From: Peptococcaceae bacterium UBA4997
GTDB lineage: Bacteria > Bacillota > Dehalobacteriia > UBA4068 > UBA4997
Assembly: GCA_002398485.1 (NCBI GenBank)
Contig: DGYV01000041.1
Span: 53,683 to 59,131 of the forward strand
Reading direction: 5' to 3'
DNA: 5,449 nt
The translations under genes and the position numbers were made by a program. This document shows, piece after piece, positions 1 to 5,407 of the stretch. The notes below the pieces were generated by a model, which worked only from the letters and a program-made list of their open reading frames with translations, was not told the origin of the DNA and did no database searches. Within the stretch, counting starts at the first letter, position 1, and each line of letters starts with the position of its first letter.

Positions 1-12
1 GGGGTTAAAAAT

Positions 13-1047
13 ATGTCTGAATTAAGCAAACGCGAAAAAATATTTCTAACTTTATCAAGAAAGCAAACGGGCTATATACCTGTTATACCTTCCGCTACCA
101 GCTTTGCTATTACCAATTCGCCTTATGGAGCTGAATGCCGCAAGGATAGCCAAAAATTTGCAGAAGCAATGGTTTCCGCCAGGCGCTACTTCGGTTATGA
201 TGCTCTTTGGGCAGGCTTGTTCCAGGGAGTTACTTCCTGCATGGGGCAAGGACTTGAAGATAAAAATGGTAAAATCTCGCAAAGCGGCGATGGTACCATC
301 CAAAAACCTGAGGATCTGAAAAAACTGCGTCCTTTTAATATAGAAAAATGTGTTCAACTGCATTTCATTAAGGAAAATATCCGCTTACTAAAACAAGAAG
401 AACCTGAAGAACCCATAATAGCCATTATGGACAACCCCTCTATGGTAGCATCGGCACTGATGGATGGTGGTAATTATTATTATCATCTTGTACATAATCC
501 CGCTTTTGTGCATGAGCTTACCGAAATGGTTTTTGAACCCTTGACGCTCTGCGCGCAAGAAATTATTGCGGCAGGTGCGGATATTTTATGGCTGCCTTTA
601 CCAACCATAGGCGGAACCTGCATTTCCAGGCAGCATTATCAGGAATTCTGTATGCCTTACAATAAACGCTTTAACCAAAAAATCATCCAAGCGGGCGGCA
701 AACTCATCATTCATACCTGTGGAAACTGGAATGATCGCTTCGACCTTGTAACTACAGAGGGCGCGCATTGCCTGCATATTGCCGAAGCAGATTTAGGCAT
801 GCTCAAAAAAACCTACGGCAACACTACCGCCTTAATGAGTCAAATACCGTCTGTGTTTACCATGATGTTGGCCGATCCCAAACAGGTATTTGCCCAAAGC
901 CTTGCCGATTGTCTTGCCGCTGCAGAAGGCGGCGGCTTTATCCTAAGCCCCGATTGCGGTATGCCAGGCAAAACTCCCGCCGAAAACATAAAAGCCATGG
1001 TTGCGGCTGCCAAGGAAGCTGAACGCATTTTAGCGGGCAAATGCTAA
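13..1047 (+). CDS. Uroporphyrinogen decarboxylase-family protein, probable Zn-dependent corrinoid-linked methyltransferase
   Basis: This 344-aa protein has the length and layout of the UroD (TIM-barrel) superfamily. Two motifs place it nearer the MtaA/MtbA/CmuA methyltransferase branch than HemE: IHTCGN around residues 233-238 (H234, C236) and LSPDCGMP around 311-318 (C315). Together they give the His-x-Cys...Cys zinc-ligand pattern that methyltransferases of this branch use to activate a thiol methyl acceptor. The N-terminal RQAGR motif of true HemE is absent. The protein has no signal peptide and should be cytosolic. The ATG at 13 follows GGGG at bases 1-4, so its ribosome binding site may be partly cut by the window edge. 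The ATPase gene of an ABC importer starts 34 bases downstream, in a probable shared operon. No corrinoid protein lies in the window, so the methyl donor and acceptor are unknown. The superfamily call is firm, the methyltransferase role is likely, and the substrate is open. Confidence 0.88.
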   Translation: MSELSKREKIFLTLSRKQTGYIPVIPSATSFAITNSPYGAECRKDSQKFAEAMVSARRYFGYDALWAGLFQGVTSCMGQGLEDKNGKISQSGDGTIQKPEDLKKLRPFNIEKCVQLHFIKENIRLLKQEEPEEPIIAIMDNPSMVASALMDGGNYYYHLVHNPAFVHELTEMVFEPLTLCAQEIIAAGADILWLPLPTIGGTCISRQHYQEFCMPYNKRFNQKIIQAGGKLIIHTCGNWNDRFDLVTTEGAHCLHIAEADLGMLKKTYGNTTALMSQIPSVFTMMLADPKQVFAQSLADCLAAAEGGGFILSPDCGMPGKTPAENIKAMVAAAKEAERILAGKC

Positions 1048-1081
1048 AATTAATTATATATTGGAGGGTTAATAAAAAACA

Positions 1082-1918
1082 ATGAATGAAAATTTGGCTG
1101 AGAAAGCCGTAAAACTATCCTTACAAAACATCTCCCATTCTTATACCGATACCTCAGGCCAAAGCATGGAGGCCATCAATAATATAAGCCTAAATATAAA
1201 AGATGGCGAATTTGTAGCTATAGTAGGCTCCAGCGGCTGTGGCAAAAGCACACTTTTAAATATCATGTGCGGCATTTTGGAACCAAGCCAGGGGAGTGTT
1301 TTGCTGGACGGGCATGCCTTAAGAAATGCTAAAAGCAAGATTGGCTATATTTCCCAAATGGATACTCTTTTACCATGGCGCAGAGTCATCAAAAATGTAG
1401 CTTTAGGCCTAGAAATAGAAGGCAAATCAAAAAAAGAGCGCCTGCAAATTGCCAAAGAACTTATAGAAACCAGCGGTTTGAGCGGCTTTGAGGATAAATA
1501 CCCCTTTGAACTTTCGGGCGGCATGCGCAAACGTGTTATCATCATCCGCGCTCTTGCCCAAAATCCCGATGTGATTTTTATGGATGAACCATTCGGCCCT
1601 TTAGATATTTTTACCAAAACCATGCTTCAACAGGAAATTTTGAAGATTTGGTCTGAACATAAAAACACTATCATCTACATAACACACGATATTGCCGAAG
1701 CCATAGTACTGGCAGATCGTATCATCCTGCTCAGCTACCGCCCTGCCACCATCAAAGCCGAATATAAAGTAGAACTGCCACGGCCTCGTATCATAGAAGA
1801 ATGTAAATACAACCCCTACTTTTTAGAGCTGGAAAAAGAAATTTGGGACACAATTAAAGAAGATGTGAAGATTGCACAGCAGGAGGAGTTTTACAATAAT
1901 GCTAAAAAAAATATTTAA
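1082..1918 (+). CDS. ABC transporter ATP-binding protein, NitT/TauT (SsuB/TauB-like) family
   Basis: This 278-aa cytosolic nucleotide-binding subunit should drive import through the permease encoded next. All the ATPase motifs are present and in order: Walker A GSSGCGKST (residues 49-57), Q-loop Q92 in YISQMD, signature LSGGM (144-148), Walker B VIFMDEP (164-170), D-loop around GPLD (172-175) and H-loop H202 in THD. The LLPWR stretch (96-100) after the Q-loop is typical of the nitrate/sulfonate/taurine importer subfamily. The ribosome binding site GGAGGG (1063-1068) lies 13 bases before the ATG, a rather long spacing, but no better in-frame start was seen. The gene's 3' end overlaps the permease start by 20 bases, suggesting translational coupling. 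About 75 residues follow the H-loop, normal for the family. The subfamily does not reveal the substrate. Confidence 0.95.
   Translation: MNENLAEKAVKLSLQNISHSYTDTSGQSMEAINNISLNIKDGEFVAIVGSSGCGKSTLLNIMCGILEPSQGSVLLDGHALRNAKSKIGYISQMDTLLPWRRVIKNVALGLEIEGKSKKERLQIAKELIETSGLSGFEDKYPFELSGGMRKRVIIIRALAQNPDVIFMDEPFGPLDIFTKTMLQQEILKIWSEHKNTIIYITHDIAEAIVLADRIILLSYRPATIKAEYKVELPRPRIIEECKYNPYFLELEKEIWDTIKEDVKIAQQEEFYNNAKKNI
1881..1886 (+). promoter_or_regulatory. Ribosome binding site of the permease gene
   Basis: AGGAGG lies 12 bases before the ATG at 1899 and inside the end of the ATPase gene. It downgrades the alternative in-frame TTG at 1872, which lies upstream of this site and has no comparable ribosome binding site. 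Confidence 0.85.
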
Positions 1919-2678
1919 ATCAAAACTACTGCCCCAATTTTACCTTATTTTGTTTTTAGTTATTTTCTTTGGGATATGGCAGTTTTTTGTAAATATAGGT
2001 TCCATAAACCCGTTTTTATTCAGCAGCCCTATAGATATATTCAAGGACATGTTTAACTTATTTGCTACAGGCGAAATCTGGCCACATATTTTTGTTACGC
2101 TTTATGCCTCCTTTTGGGGTGTTGTTATAGGCACTGTAAGCGGTATTATAGTTGCCTTTATTTTGGGCAATATAAAAATTTTGGCAGATATTTTCGACCC
2201 CCTTTTTGTGGGGCTTTACGGATTACCCAAACTAGCTTTGGGGCCTCTTTTCATAGTTTGGTTCGGCATCAGCATTACCGCCAAAATATTCATGTCTACC
2301 ATTATGGTATTTTTCCTTGTTTTCTTTAACGCTTATGCCGGTTTCCGCAATGTAGATGTAAACCTGATAAATATGATGAAGCTGATGGGAGCAAACCGTC
2401 TGCAGATTATCACCAAGCTTACTTTACCTTCCTGCATACCCTGGATAACGGCCAGCTTAAGAGCAGGTGTGGGTGCGGCTGTATTGGGCACCATTGTTGG
2501 GGAATATTTGGGTGCAGTACAGGGTTTGGGCTGGATGGTAATGACAGCCGGCGGTGTTTATAACATAACTAGGGTACTTTCCTGTATTTTTATTCTGATG
2601 ATACTAATGTCACTGCTTGATTTTTCAGTAAAAAAAGCAGAAGCAATTATTTTAAAATGGCGGCCTGCCGTTGATTAA
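1899..2678 (+). CDS. ABC transporter permease, NitT/TauT (SsuC/TauC-like) family
   Basis: This 259-aa integral membrane subunit has about six hydrophobic segments, at roughly residues 13-31, 65-90, 100-122, 127-148, 185-207 and 226-245. The cytoplasmic EAA-type coupling loop lies around 161-182, with KLMGANR followed by LTLPSCIPWI, matching the family pattern of a Gly in GA and a downstream LP...P. The segment GEYLGAVQGLGWM (201-213) is characteristic of SsuC/TauC-like permeases. I chose the ATG at 1899 rather than the in-frame TTG at 1872 because of the AGGAGG at 1881-1886. From this start the protein opens with a short basic stretch before the first membrane helix. It overlaps the ATPase gene by 20 bases and precedes the binding-protein gene by 63 bases. 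It probably acts as a homodimer with two copies of the ATPase. The substrate is unknown. Confidence 0.94.
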   Translation: MLKKIFKSKLLPQFYLILFLVIFFGIWQFFVNIGSINPFLFSSPIDIFKDMFNLFATGEIWPHIFVTLYASFWGVVIGTVSGIIVAFILGNIKILADIFDPLFVGLYGLPKLALGPLFIVWFGISITAKIFMSTIMVFFLVFFNAYAGFRNVDVNLINMMKLMGANRLQIITKLTLPSCIPWITASLRAGVGAAVLGTIVGEYLGAVQGLGWMVMTAGGVYNITRVLSCIFILMILMSLLDFSVKKAEAIILKWRPAVD

Positions 2679-2684
2679 ACCTGC

Positions 2685-2708
2685 TTAAAAGAAGCATGCT
2701 TCTTTTAA
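2685..2708. repeat. Perfect 24-bp palindrome between permease and binding-protein genes
   Basis: The half-site TTAAAAGAAGCA is followed directly by its reverse complement, centred on GCATGC. As RNA it can form a 10-bp stem with a CATG loop, ending in a U-rich arm (CUUCUUUUAA). It starts six bases after the permease stop and lies 17 bases before the ribosome binding site of the lipoprotein gene. Such hairpins often stabilise the upstream mRNA 3' end or act as a leaky terminator, setting a different level for the binding protein. A DNA operator for a dimeric regulator is the other reading. The palindrome is seen directly; its role is inferred. Confidence 0.6.
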
Positions 2709-2725
2709 ATAAAACTAAAAACAAA

Positions 2726-2734
2726 AAAGGAGAG
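2726..2734 (+). promoter_or_regulatory. Ribosome binding site fixing a TTG start
   Basis: AAAGGAGAG ends seven bases before the TTG at 2742. No other in-frame start lies at usable spacing, and the TTG begins a textbook lipoprotein signal peptide, so TTG is very probably the true start codon. Confidence 0.8.
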
Positions 2735-2741
2735 AAACAAT

Positions 2742-3797
2742 TTGAAGAAGGTATGTTTTGCATTAAAAAAGTTTGTCCTATTCGCATTAACAGTAACAAT
2801 GATTTTTGCTTTAGCCGCCTGCGATAATGCAAATTCAAACCCCGGGCAAGAAGAGGATAACCAAAAACAAGTAACCGAGCTTACTAAAATAACAGTAAGC
2901 GAACCTGTAAGAAGTGAATTGTGGGGTCCCGTTTATTTAGCAAAAACCTTAGGCTATTTCGAAGCAGAAGGTTTGGATGTTGAATTTGTAACAGTTCAAG
3001 GAGATATGCCCACCGCTCCCGTATTATCAGGCAACTCTCAATTCGGTCTCTATGGCCCTGAAATGATTTTAAAATTTAAGCAACAGGGTCAAGATGTGAA
3101 ATTACTGCTCACAGTAAGCGACCGTTACCCATATTCCTTTGTTACCACCAAGGATATAACCTCTATCGAACAGCTTAAATCACAAGTAGTGAACGGCGCA
3201 GACAGCGGTTCCTCTCCTCGTGCTTTTGTTCGCAGTATCGTAAATTCAGCAGGCCTGAACCCAGATACCGATGTTACCTATGTAAACATCAACGGCGCTG
3301 CCAGCATTGCCGCCTTGGAAAGTGGTGATATAAAAGGCACCTATGTTTCTCCTACCGCTCGTGCCATTGCTTTGCAATCGGGCTACAACCTTTTGGTAGA
3401 TATTTATGACCCCAAAGTCCATAAACAACTGCTTGGTTCCGAAAGCTATGAAATGTACATAGTTTTTGCCACTGAAAAGTATATATCCGAAAATCCCGAA
3501 GTAGCACAAGGATTCAGCAATGCCGTTTATAAGGCTTTGCTTTGGGCAGATTCCCACAGTGCAGATGAAATAGTGGAAGCAATGAAACCCCTATTCACCA
3601 ATTCTGAAACCTTACCTACGGCCATCAAAGAAATCAAAGAAAATGATATATGGTCTGTAACAGGTCAATTCTCTGATGAAGGCTTTGCTGCCATCAACCG
3701 TGTTGCAACTGCTTCAGGCCTCATCAACAGCGATGTTGACCGTGCAGATGTTATTGCCGAAGATTTTATGAACAACTCTCACAAAAACATTAAATAA
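2742..3797 (+). CDS. ABC transporter substrate-binding lipoprotein, NMT1/THI5-like (SsuA/TauA type)
   Basis: This 351-aa exported protein captures the substrate and delivers it to the permease. The N-terminus has a basic start (MKK...KK), a hydrophobic core at about residues 11-23 and a lipobox LAAC (24-27), predicting signal peptidase II cleavage before C27 and lipid anchoring. A polar linker (about 28-45) precedes the periplasmic-binding-protein fold. The pattern around 60-75 (WGPVYLAKTLGYF, then EAEGLDVEFV) is the usual N-terminal signature of NMT1/THI5-like binding proteins. The NGADSGSSPRAFVRSIVNSA region (151-170) matches the hinge and ligand-loop region, where a run of Ser/Gly contacts small anionic or zwitterionic ligands. 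Translation starts at TTG. It is the last gene of the cluster, directly before a strong terminator. Relatives bind sulfonates, taurine, nitrate or pyrimidine precursors of thiamine; the sequence alone does not decide between these or a novel ligand. Confidence 0.93.
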   Translation: MKKVCFALKKFVLFALTVTMIFALAACDNANSNPGQEEDNQKQVTELTKITVSEPVRSELWGPVYLAKTLGYFEAEGLDVEFVTVQGDMPTAPVLSGNSQFGLYGPEMILKFKQQGQDVKLLLTVSDRYPYSFVTTKDITSIEQLKSQVVNGADSGSSPRAFVRSIVNSAGLNPDTDVTYVNINGAASIAALESGDIKGTYVSPTARAIALQSGYNLLVDIYDPKVHKQLLGSESYEMYIVFATEKYISENPEVAQGFSNAVYKALLWADSHSADEIVEAMKPLFTNSETLPTAIKEIKENDIWSVTGQFSDEGFAAINRVATASGLINSDVDRADVIAEDFMNNSHKNIK

Positions 3798-3825
3798 TTC
3801 CCCAGTACTCCTCTTTAATAACGCT

Positions 3826-3873
3826 GACCGTTACTTATAAGACCCCATAAGTAACGGTCCTTTTATTTATTTT
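3826..3873 (+). terminator. Intrinsic terminator of the UroD-like/ABC transporter cluster
   Basis: A perfect 13-bp stem pairs GACCGTTACTTAT (3826-3838) with ATAAGTAACGGTC (3847-3859) around an 8-base loop. The T-rich run CTTTTATTTATTTT follows at once. It begins 28 bases after the binding-protein stop and closes the four-gene unit. Confidence 0.92.
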
Positions 3874-3883
3874 CGCAAACATA

Positions 3884-3903
3884 ATGCTTATATATTTAAG
3901 CAT
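3884..3903. repeat. Short inverted repeat upstream of the small gene
   Basis: ATGCTTA (3884-3890) and TAAGCAT (3897-3903) are perfect inverted arms with a 6-base spacer. The repeat sits between the terminator and the 52-aa gene. It could be an operator half-site pair, but in such AT-rich DNA chance is a fair alternative. Confidence 0.3.
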
Positions 3904-3927
3904 AACAATAATAACAATATATAAAAA

Positions 3928-3957
3928 TTGTACATTAAAGAATACTTACAAAATATT
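3928..3957 (+). promoter_or_regulatory. Possible weak promoter for the small gene
   Basis: TTGTAC (3928-3933) could be a -35 box and AATATT (3952-3957), 18 bases on, a -10 box. The -10 is poor. It is listed because the small gene follows a strong terminator and so needs its own promoter. Confidence 0.25.
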
Positions 3958-3977
3958 TATTTTACTTATAAATATAT

Positions 3978-3984
3978 GAGGTGA
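3978..3984 (+). promoter_or_regulatory. Ribosome binding site of the 52-aa gene
   Basis: GAGGTGA lies five bases before the ATG at 3990. Its GAGG core has an 8-base spacing. This is a main reason for calling the short frame a gene. Confidence 0.75.
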
Positions 3985-3989
3985 TTTAA

Positions 3990-4148
3990 ATGAATCCTTG
4001 TGAATTGATTACAATTGTTTCATCTCTAGCAATAACAATTGCAAACAATGTACCCGATGATGATGATTTATCCATGTTAGCTTCAATAGTCACTCAGCTT
4101 GGTGATACATTAGCTACAATTGCCAATCAACGTAGTTTACAAAAATAA
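3990..4148 (+). CDS. Small DUF6774-like protein, function unknown
   Basis: This 52-aa frame opens with ATG behind a good ribosome binding site and closes with TAA. The protein begins MNPCELITIVSSLAI, has an acidic middle (PDDDDL, residues 22-27) and then SMLASIVTQLGDTLATIA (28-45). From memory, the CEL near the start and the LGDTLATI core with an acidic turn between two helices match the DUF6774 family of short proteins found mainly in Clostridia. The family has no established function to my knowledge. There is no signal peptide or long membrane segment; two amphipathic helices joined by the acidic turn are likely. The family match rests on recalled pattern, not a search. It stands alone between a terminator and a gene-poor stretch, so context does not suggest a role. 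Confidence 0.75.
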   Translation: MNPCELITIVSSLAITIANNVPDDDDLSMLASIVTQLGDTLATIANQRSLQK

Positions 4149-4155
4149 CCATTGA

Positions 4156-4185
4156 AAATCATGCTGATTTAATACACCTTTTTTT
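4156..4185 (+). terminator. Possible weak terminator of the small gene
   Basis: AAATCA (4156-4161) and TGATTT (4165-4170) form a 6-bp stem with a 3-base loop. A run of seven T follows at 4179-4185 but is eight bases away from the stem. The weak stem and the gap make this uncertain. Confidence 0.3.
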
Positions 4186-4218
4186 ACTACCGTATTTACA
4201 GCAAATTGAAGTTCCTTG

Positions 4219-4249
4219 CCTAAAGCATGTTCTATTATGGAAGCAAGCG
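4219..4249. repeat. 31-bp direct repeat, copy 1
   Basis: This copy begins CCTAAAGCATG and ends GGAAGCAAGCG, and is identical at every base to 4285-4315. Identity stops sharply on both sides (G/T before, T/C after). The period is 66 bp and the intervening 35 bp is unique. Confidence 0.9.
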
Positions 4250-4284
4250 TCTTTGGCCTTTTGCACCTTCATTTCTTGCTCCAT

Positions 4285-4315
4285 CCTAAAGCATGTTCTA
4301 TTATGGAAGCAAGCG
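4285..4315. repeat. 31-bp direct repeat, copy 2
   Basis: Second exact copy of the element at 4219-4249. Since 66 is a multiple of three, both copies fall in the same reading frame; on the minus strand each contributes the peptide LASIIEHALG. Whether this reflects old coding sequence or chance is not settled. Confidence 0.9.
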
Positions 4316-4417
4316 CCGAAGCATCCAGTTTTATTTCAGACTGCAACAGCTTGATTTGCAAAGTAAAATTTTATCTTGAAGCTTACAAATACTATAAAAA
4401 GCCAATATGGATAAAAC

Positions 4418-4446
4418 TTGTCTGAATTTTAGTAAAGTATTATAAT
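4418..4446 (+). promoter_or_regulatory. Promoter P1 for the NusG-II/thioredoxin unit
   Basis: A -35 box TTGTCT (4418-4423) and a perfect -10 box TATAAT (4441-4446) are separated by exactly 17 bases, as expected for a housekeeping sigma factor. Transcription would start near 4453, leaving a leader of about 100 bases before the first gene. Confidence 0.7.
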
Positions 4447-4499
4447 GAGCAAACGCAGGCAGATTATTTTTAAAAAGTATAGGCAGGCCTTACATAATT

Positions 4500-4508
4500 T
4501 GCTATAAT
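4500..4508 (+). promoter_or_regulatory. Possible second promoter P2 (extended -10)
   Basis: TGCTATAAT is an extended -10 (TGn plus TATAAT at 4503-4508). No good -35 lies 17 bases upstream (about TAGGCA). It would start RNA near 4515, about 35 bases before the ATG. Confidence 0.45.
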
Positions 4509-4549
4509 AAATTAAATACTTGTATCTTTTAAGAATAAAGGAGAATAAT

Positions 4550-4993
4550 ATGGCAAACAGTAAAAAAACTGTTACAAACTGGAAACTAAGCAAAAAAGCT
4601 TTAATTATGTGTTTGGTTGCGGCAGCAGTACTTTGTGCAATAGGTTTTGTTATCACTTATATATATGCCCAAAATCAGCCCAATGGCGAAGGTTTACAGG
4701 CGGAAATATATGTAGATGATACATTAGCTATGGTGGTACCATTAGAAAGCGATGGCTCTGAAATAGCAGAAATACCCAGTGCCCCCGGAACCCATTATCA
4801 GCATGTTACCAGTGGCTGCATCCGCATTTTGAGCAACGATTGTAATGAGCAAACCTGTGTGAAAACAGGCTGGATAGATGAACTGGGCGAAACCATAACC
4901 TGCCCTGAAAAAAATATTCTGATAAAAATAACCCCTTTGGAAACCAAAGCTAATATTCTTCAGGATAATCAAGAAAATACCGCACAAAATTAA
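4550..4993 (+). CDS. Membrane-anchored NusG domain II-containing protein
   Basis: This 147-aa protein has a short basic N-terminus, one membrane helix at about residues 17-39 and then an outward-facing domain of about 100 residues. That domain matches the NusG_II family: AEIYVDDTLAMVVPL (51-65), SGCIRILSNDC (88-98), C103-VKTGWI, then GETITCPEKNILIKI (113-127). Cysteines C90, C98, C103 and C118 lie in it; the SxDC...CVK.GWI and TC patterns are typical of the family. Despite its name it is not the transcription factor NusG, having no NGN or KOW domain. Relatives are often encoded near redox or prenyl-diphosphate genes in Firmicutes, but their function is not established. The start is the ATG at 4550, with AAAGGAG at 4537-4543 six bases upstream; an in-frame TTG at 4520 lies before that site and is less likely. 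The thioredoxin gene follows after 20 bases. Confidence 0.88.
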   Translation: MANSKKTVTNWKLSKKALIMCLVAAAVLCAIGFVITYIYAQNQPNGEGLQAEIYVDDTLAMVVPLESDGSEIAEIPSAPGTHYQHVTSGCIRILSNDCNEQTCVKTGWIDELGETITCPEKNILIKITPLETKANILQDNQENTAQN

Positions 4994-5013
4994 AACAGAA
5001 AAGAGGTAAAAAA

Positions 5014-5334
5014 ATGAGCGTACAACATGTAAACCAGCAGAATTTCGAGGAAGTTGTGTTAAAAAGCGATAAGCCCGTACTTTTGGATTTTTGGGCCACC
5101 TGGTGCGGCCCCTGCAAAATGCTTACCCCTGTTTTGGAAGAAGTAGCAAAAGAGCTTGAGGACAAAGCCTTGATTGTTAAAGTAGATATAGACGAAAACC
5201 CCGATTTAGCCAAAAAATACATGGTTATGAGCGTACCTTCGCTGTTTGCCATCAATAACGGTGAAATAGCGGATAGAACCATAGGCTTTATGGATAAAGA
5301 TGCCATAATGGATTTTATGGGTGATTTGGTTTAA
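5014..5334 (+). CDS. trxA: Thioredoxin
   Basis: This 106-aa cytosolic disulfide reductase has the standard thioredoxin length. The active site WCGPCK spans residues 30-35, with redox cysteines C31 and C34. The buried Asp that assists catalysis is D25 in LLDFWA, and the partner Lys is K56 in VKVDID. The cis-proline is P75 in SVPSLF, where many thioredoxins have Thr rather than Ser after it. G84 and G91 fit the conserved C-terminal glycines. There is no signal peptide. AAGAGGT (5001-5007) lies six bases before the ATG. It is co-transcribed with the NusG-II membrane protein and ends in a strong terminator. The protein would be recycled by a thioredoxin reductase, which is not encoded in this window. 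The assignment is firm, although a genome may carry several trx genes. Confidence 0.96.
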   Translation: MSVQHVNQQNFEEVVLKSDKPVLLDFWATWCGPCKMLTPVLEEVAKELEDKALIVKVDIDENPDLAKKYMVMSVPSLFAINNGEIADRTIGFMDKDAIMDFMGDLV

Positions 5335-5363
5335 TTTCCGCAAAAACTGAATTTAATAAAACT

Positions 5364-5407
5364 AAACTGCTGAGCATAAAAGTTTATGCTCAGCAGTTTT
5401 TATTTTT
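5364..5407 (+). terminator. Intrinsic terminator after thioredoxin
   Basis: AAACTGCTGAGCATAAA (5364-5380) pairs perfectly with 5383-5399, giving a stem of 16-17 bp with a very small loop. A T-rich run (5397-5407) follows at once. The A-rich left flank of the stem means it might also work in reverse. Confidence 0.93.

Larger units (their letters stand above)
4149..4549. other. Gene-poor stretch with direct repeats and promoters
   Basis: These 401 bases hold no convincing gene. They contain a weak hairpin with a T-run (4156-4185), two identical 31-bp repeats (4219-4249, 4285-4315) and two candidate promoters from 4418 on. On the minus strand, one frame from 4370 down to 4137 reads through both repeats but is broken by a TGA at 4269-4271. 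It has no start codon in either half, so it could be remnants of an old reverse-strand gene. The protein fragments were not recognised. Confidence 0.5.

Noticed and set aside
13..1047. Calling the first gene hemE (true uroporphyrinogen decarboxylase)
   Set aside because: The N-terminal RQAGR motif is missing, zinc-site motifs of the methyltransferase branch are present, and there are no haem-synthesis neighbours.
1872..1898. Upstream TTG start for the permease
   Set aside because: The AGGAGG at 1881-1886 lies inside this extension and serves the ATG at 1899.
2742..3797. Naming the transporter's substrate (sulfonate, taurine, nitrate or thiamine precursor)
   Set aside because: NMT1/THI5-like binding proteins share these motifs across many ligands, and the window has no metabolic gene that fixes the choice.
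4219..4315. CRISPR array
   Set aside because: There are only two repeat copies and no cas genes in the window, the repeat lacks the usual palindromic or GAAAC-type features, and no degenerate flanking repeats were found.
4216..4425. Open frame of 69 codons on the + strand containing PKACSIMEAS twice
   Set aside because: It starts at TTG with no ribosome binding site, its repeated peptide is only the translation of the 31-bp repeats, and the composition is not protein-like. It runs into the region just before promoter P1.
4520..4549. Upstream TTG start for the NusG-II protein
   Set aside because: The strong AAAGGAG at 4537-4543 falls inside it and is correctly spaced for the ATG at 4550.
4550..4993. 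Calling the membrane protein NusG (transcription factor)
   Set aside because: It has a membrane helix and only the domain II module, with no NGN or KOW domain.
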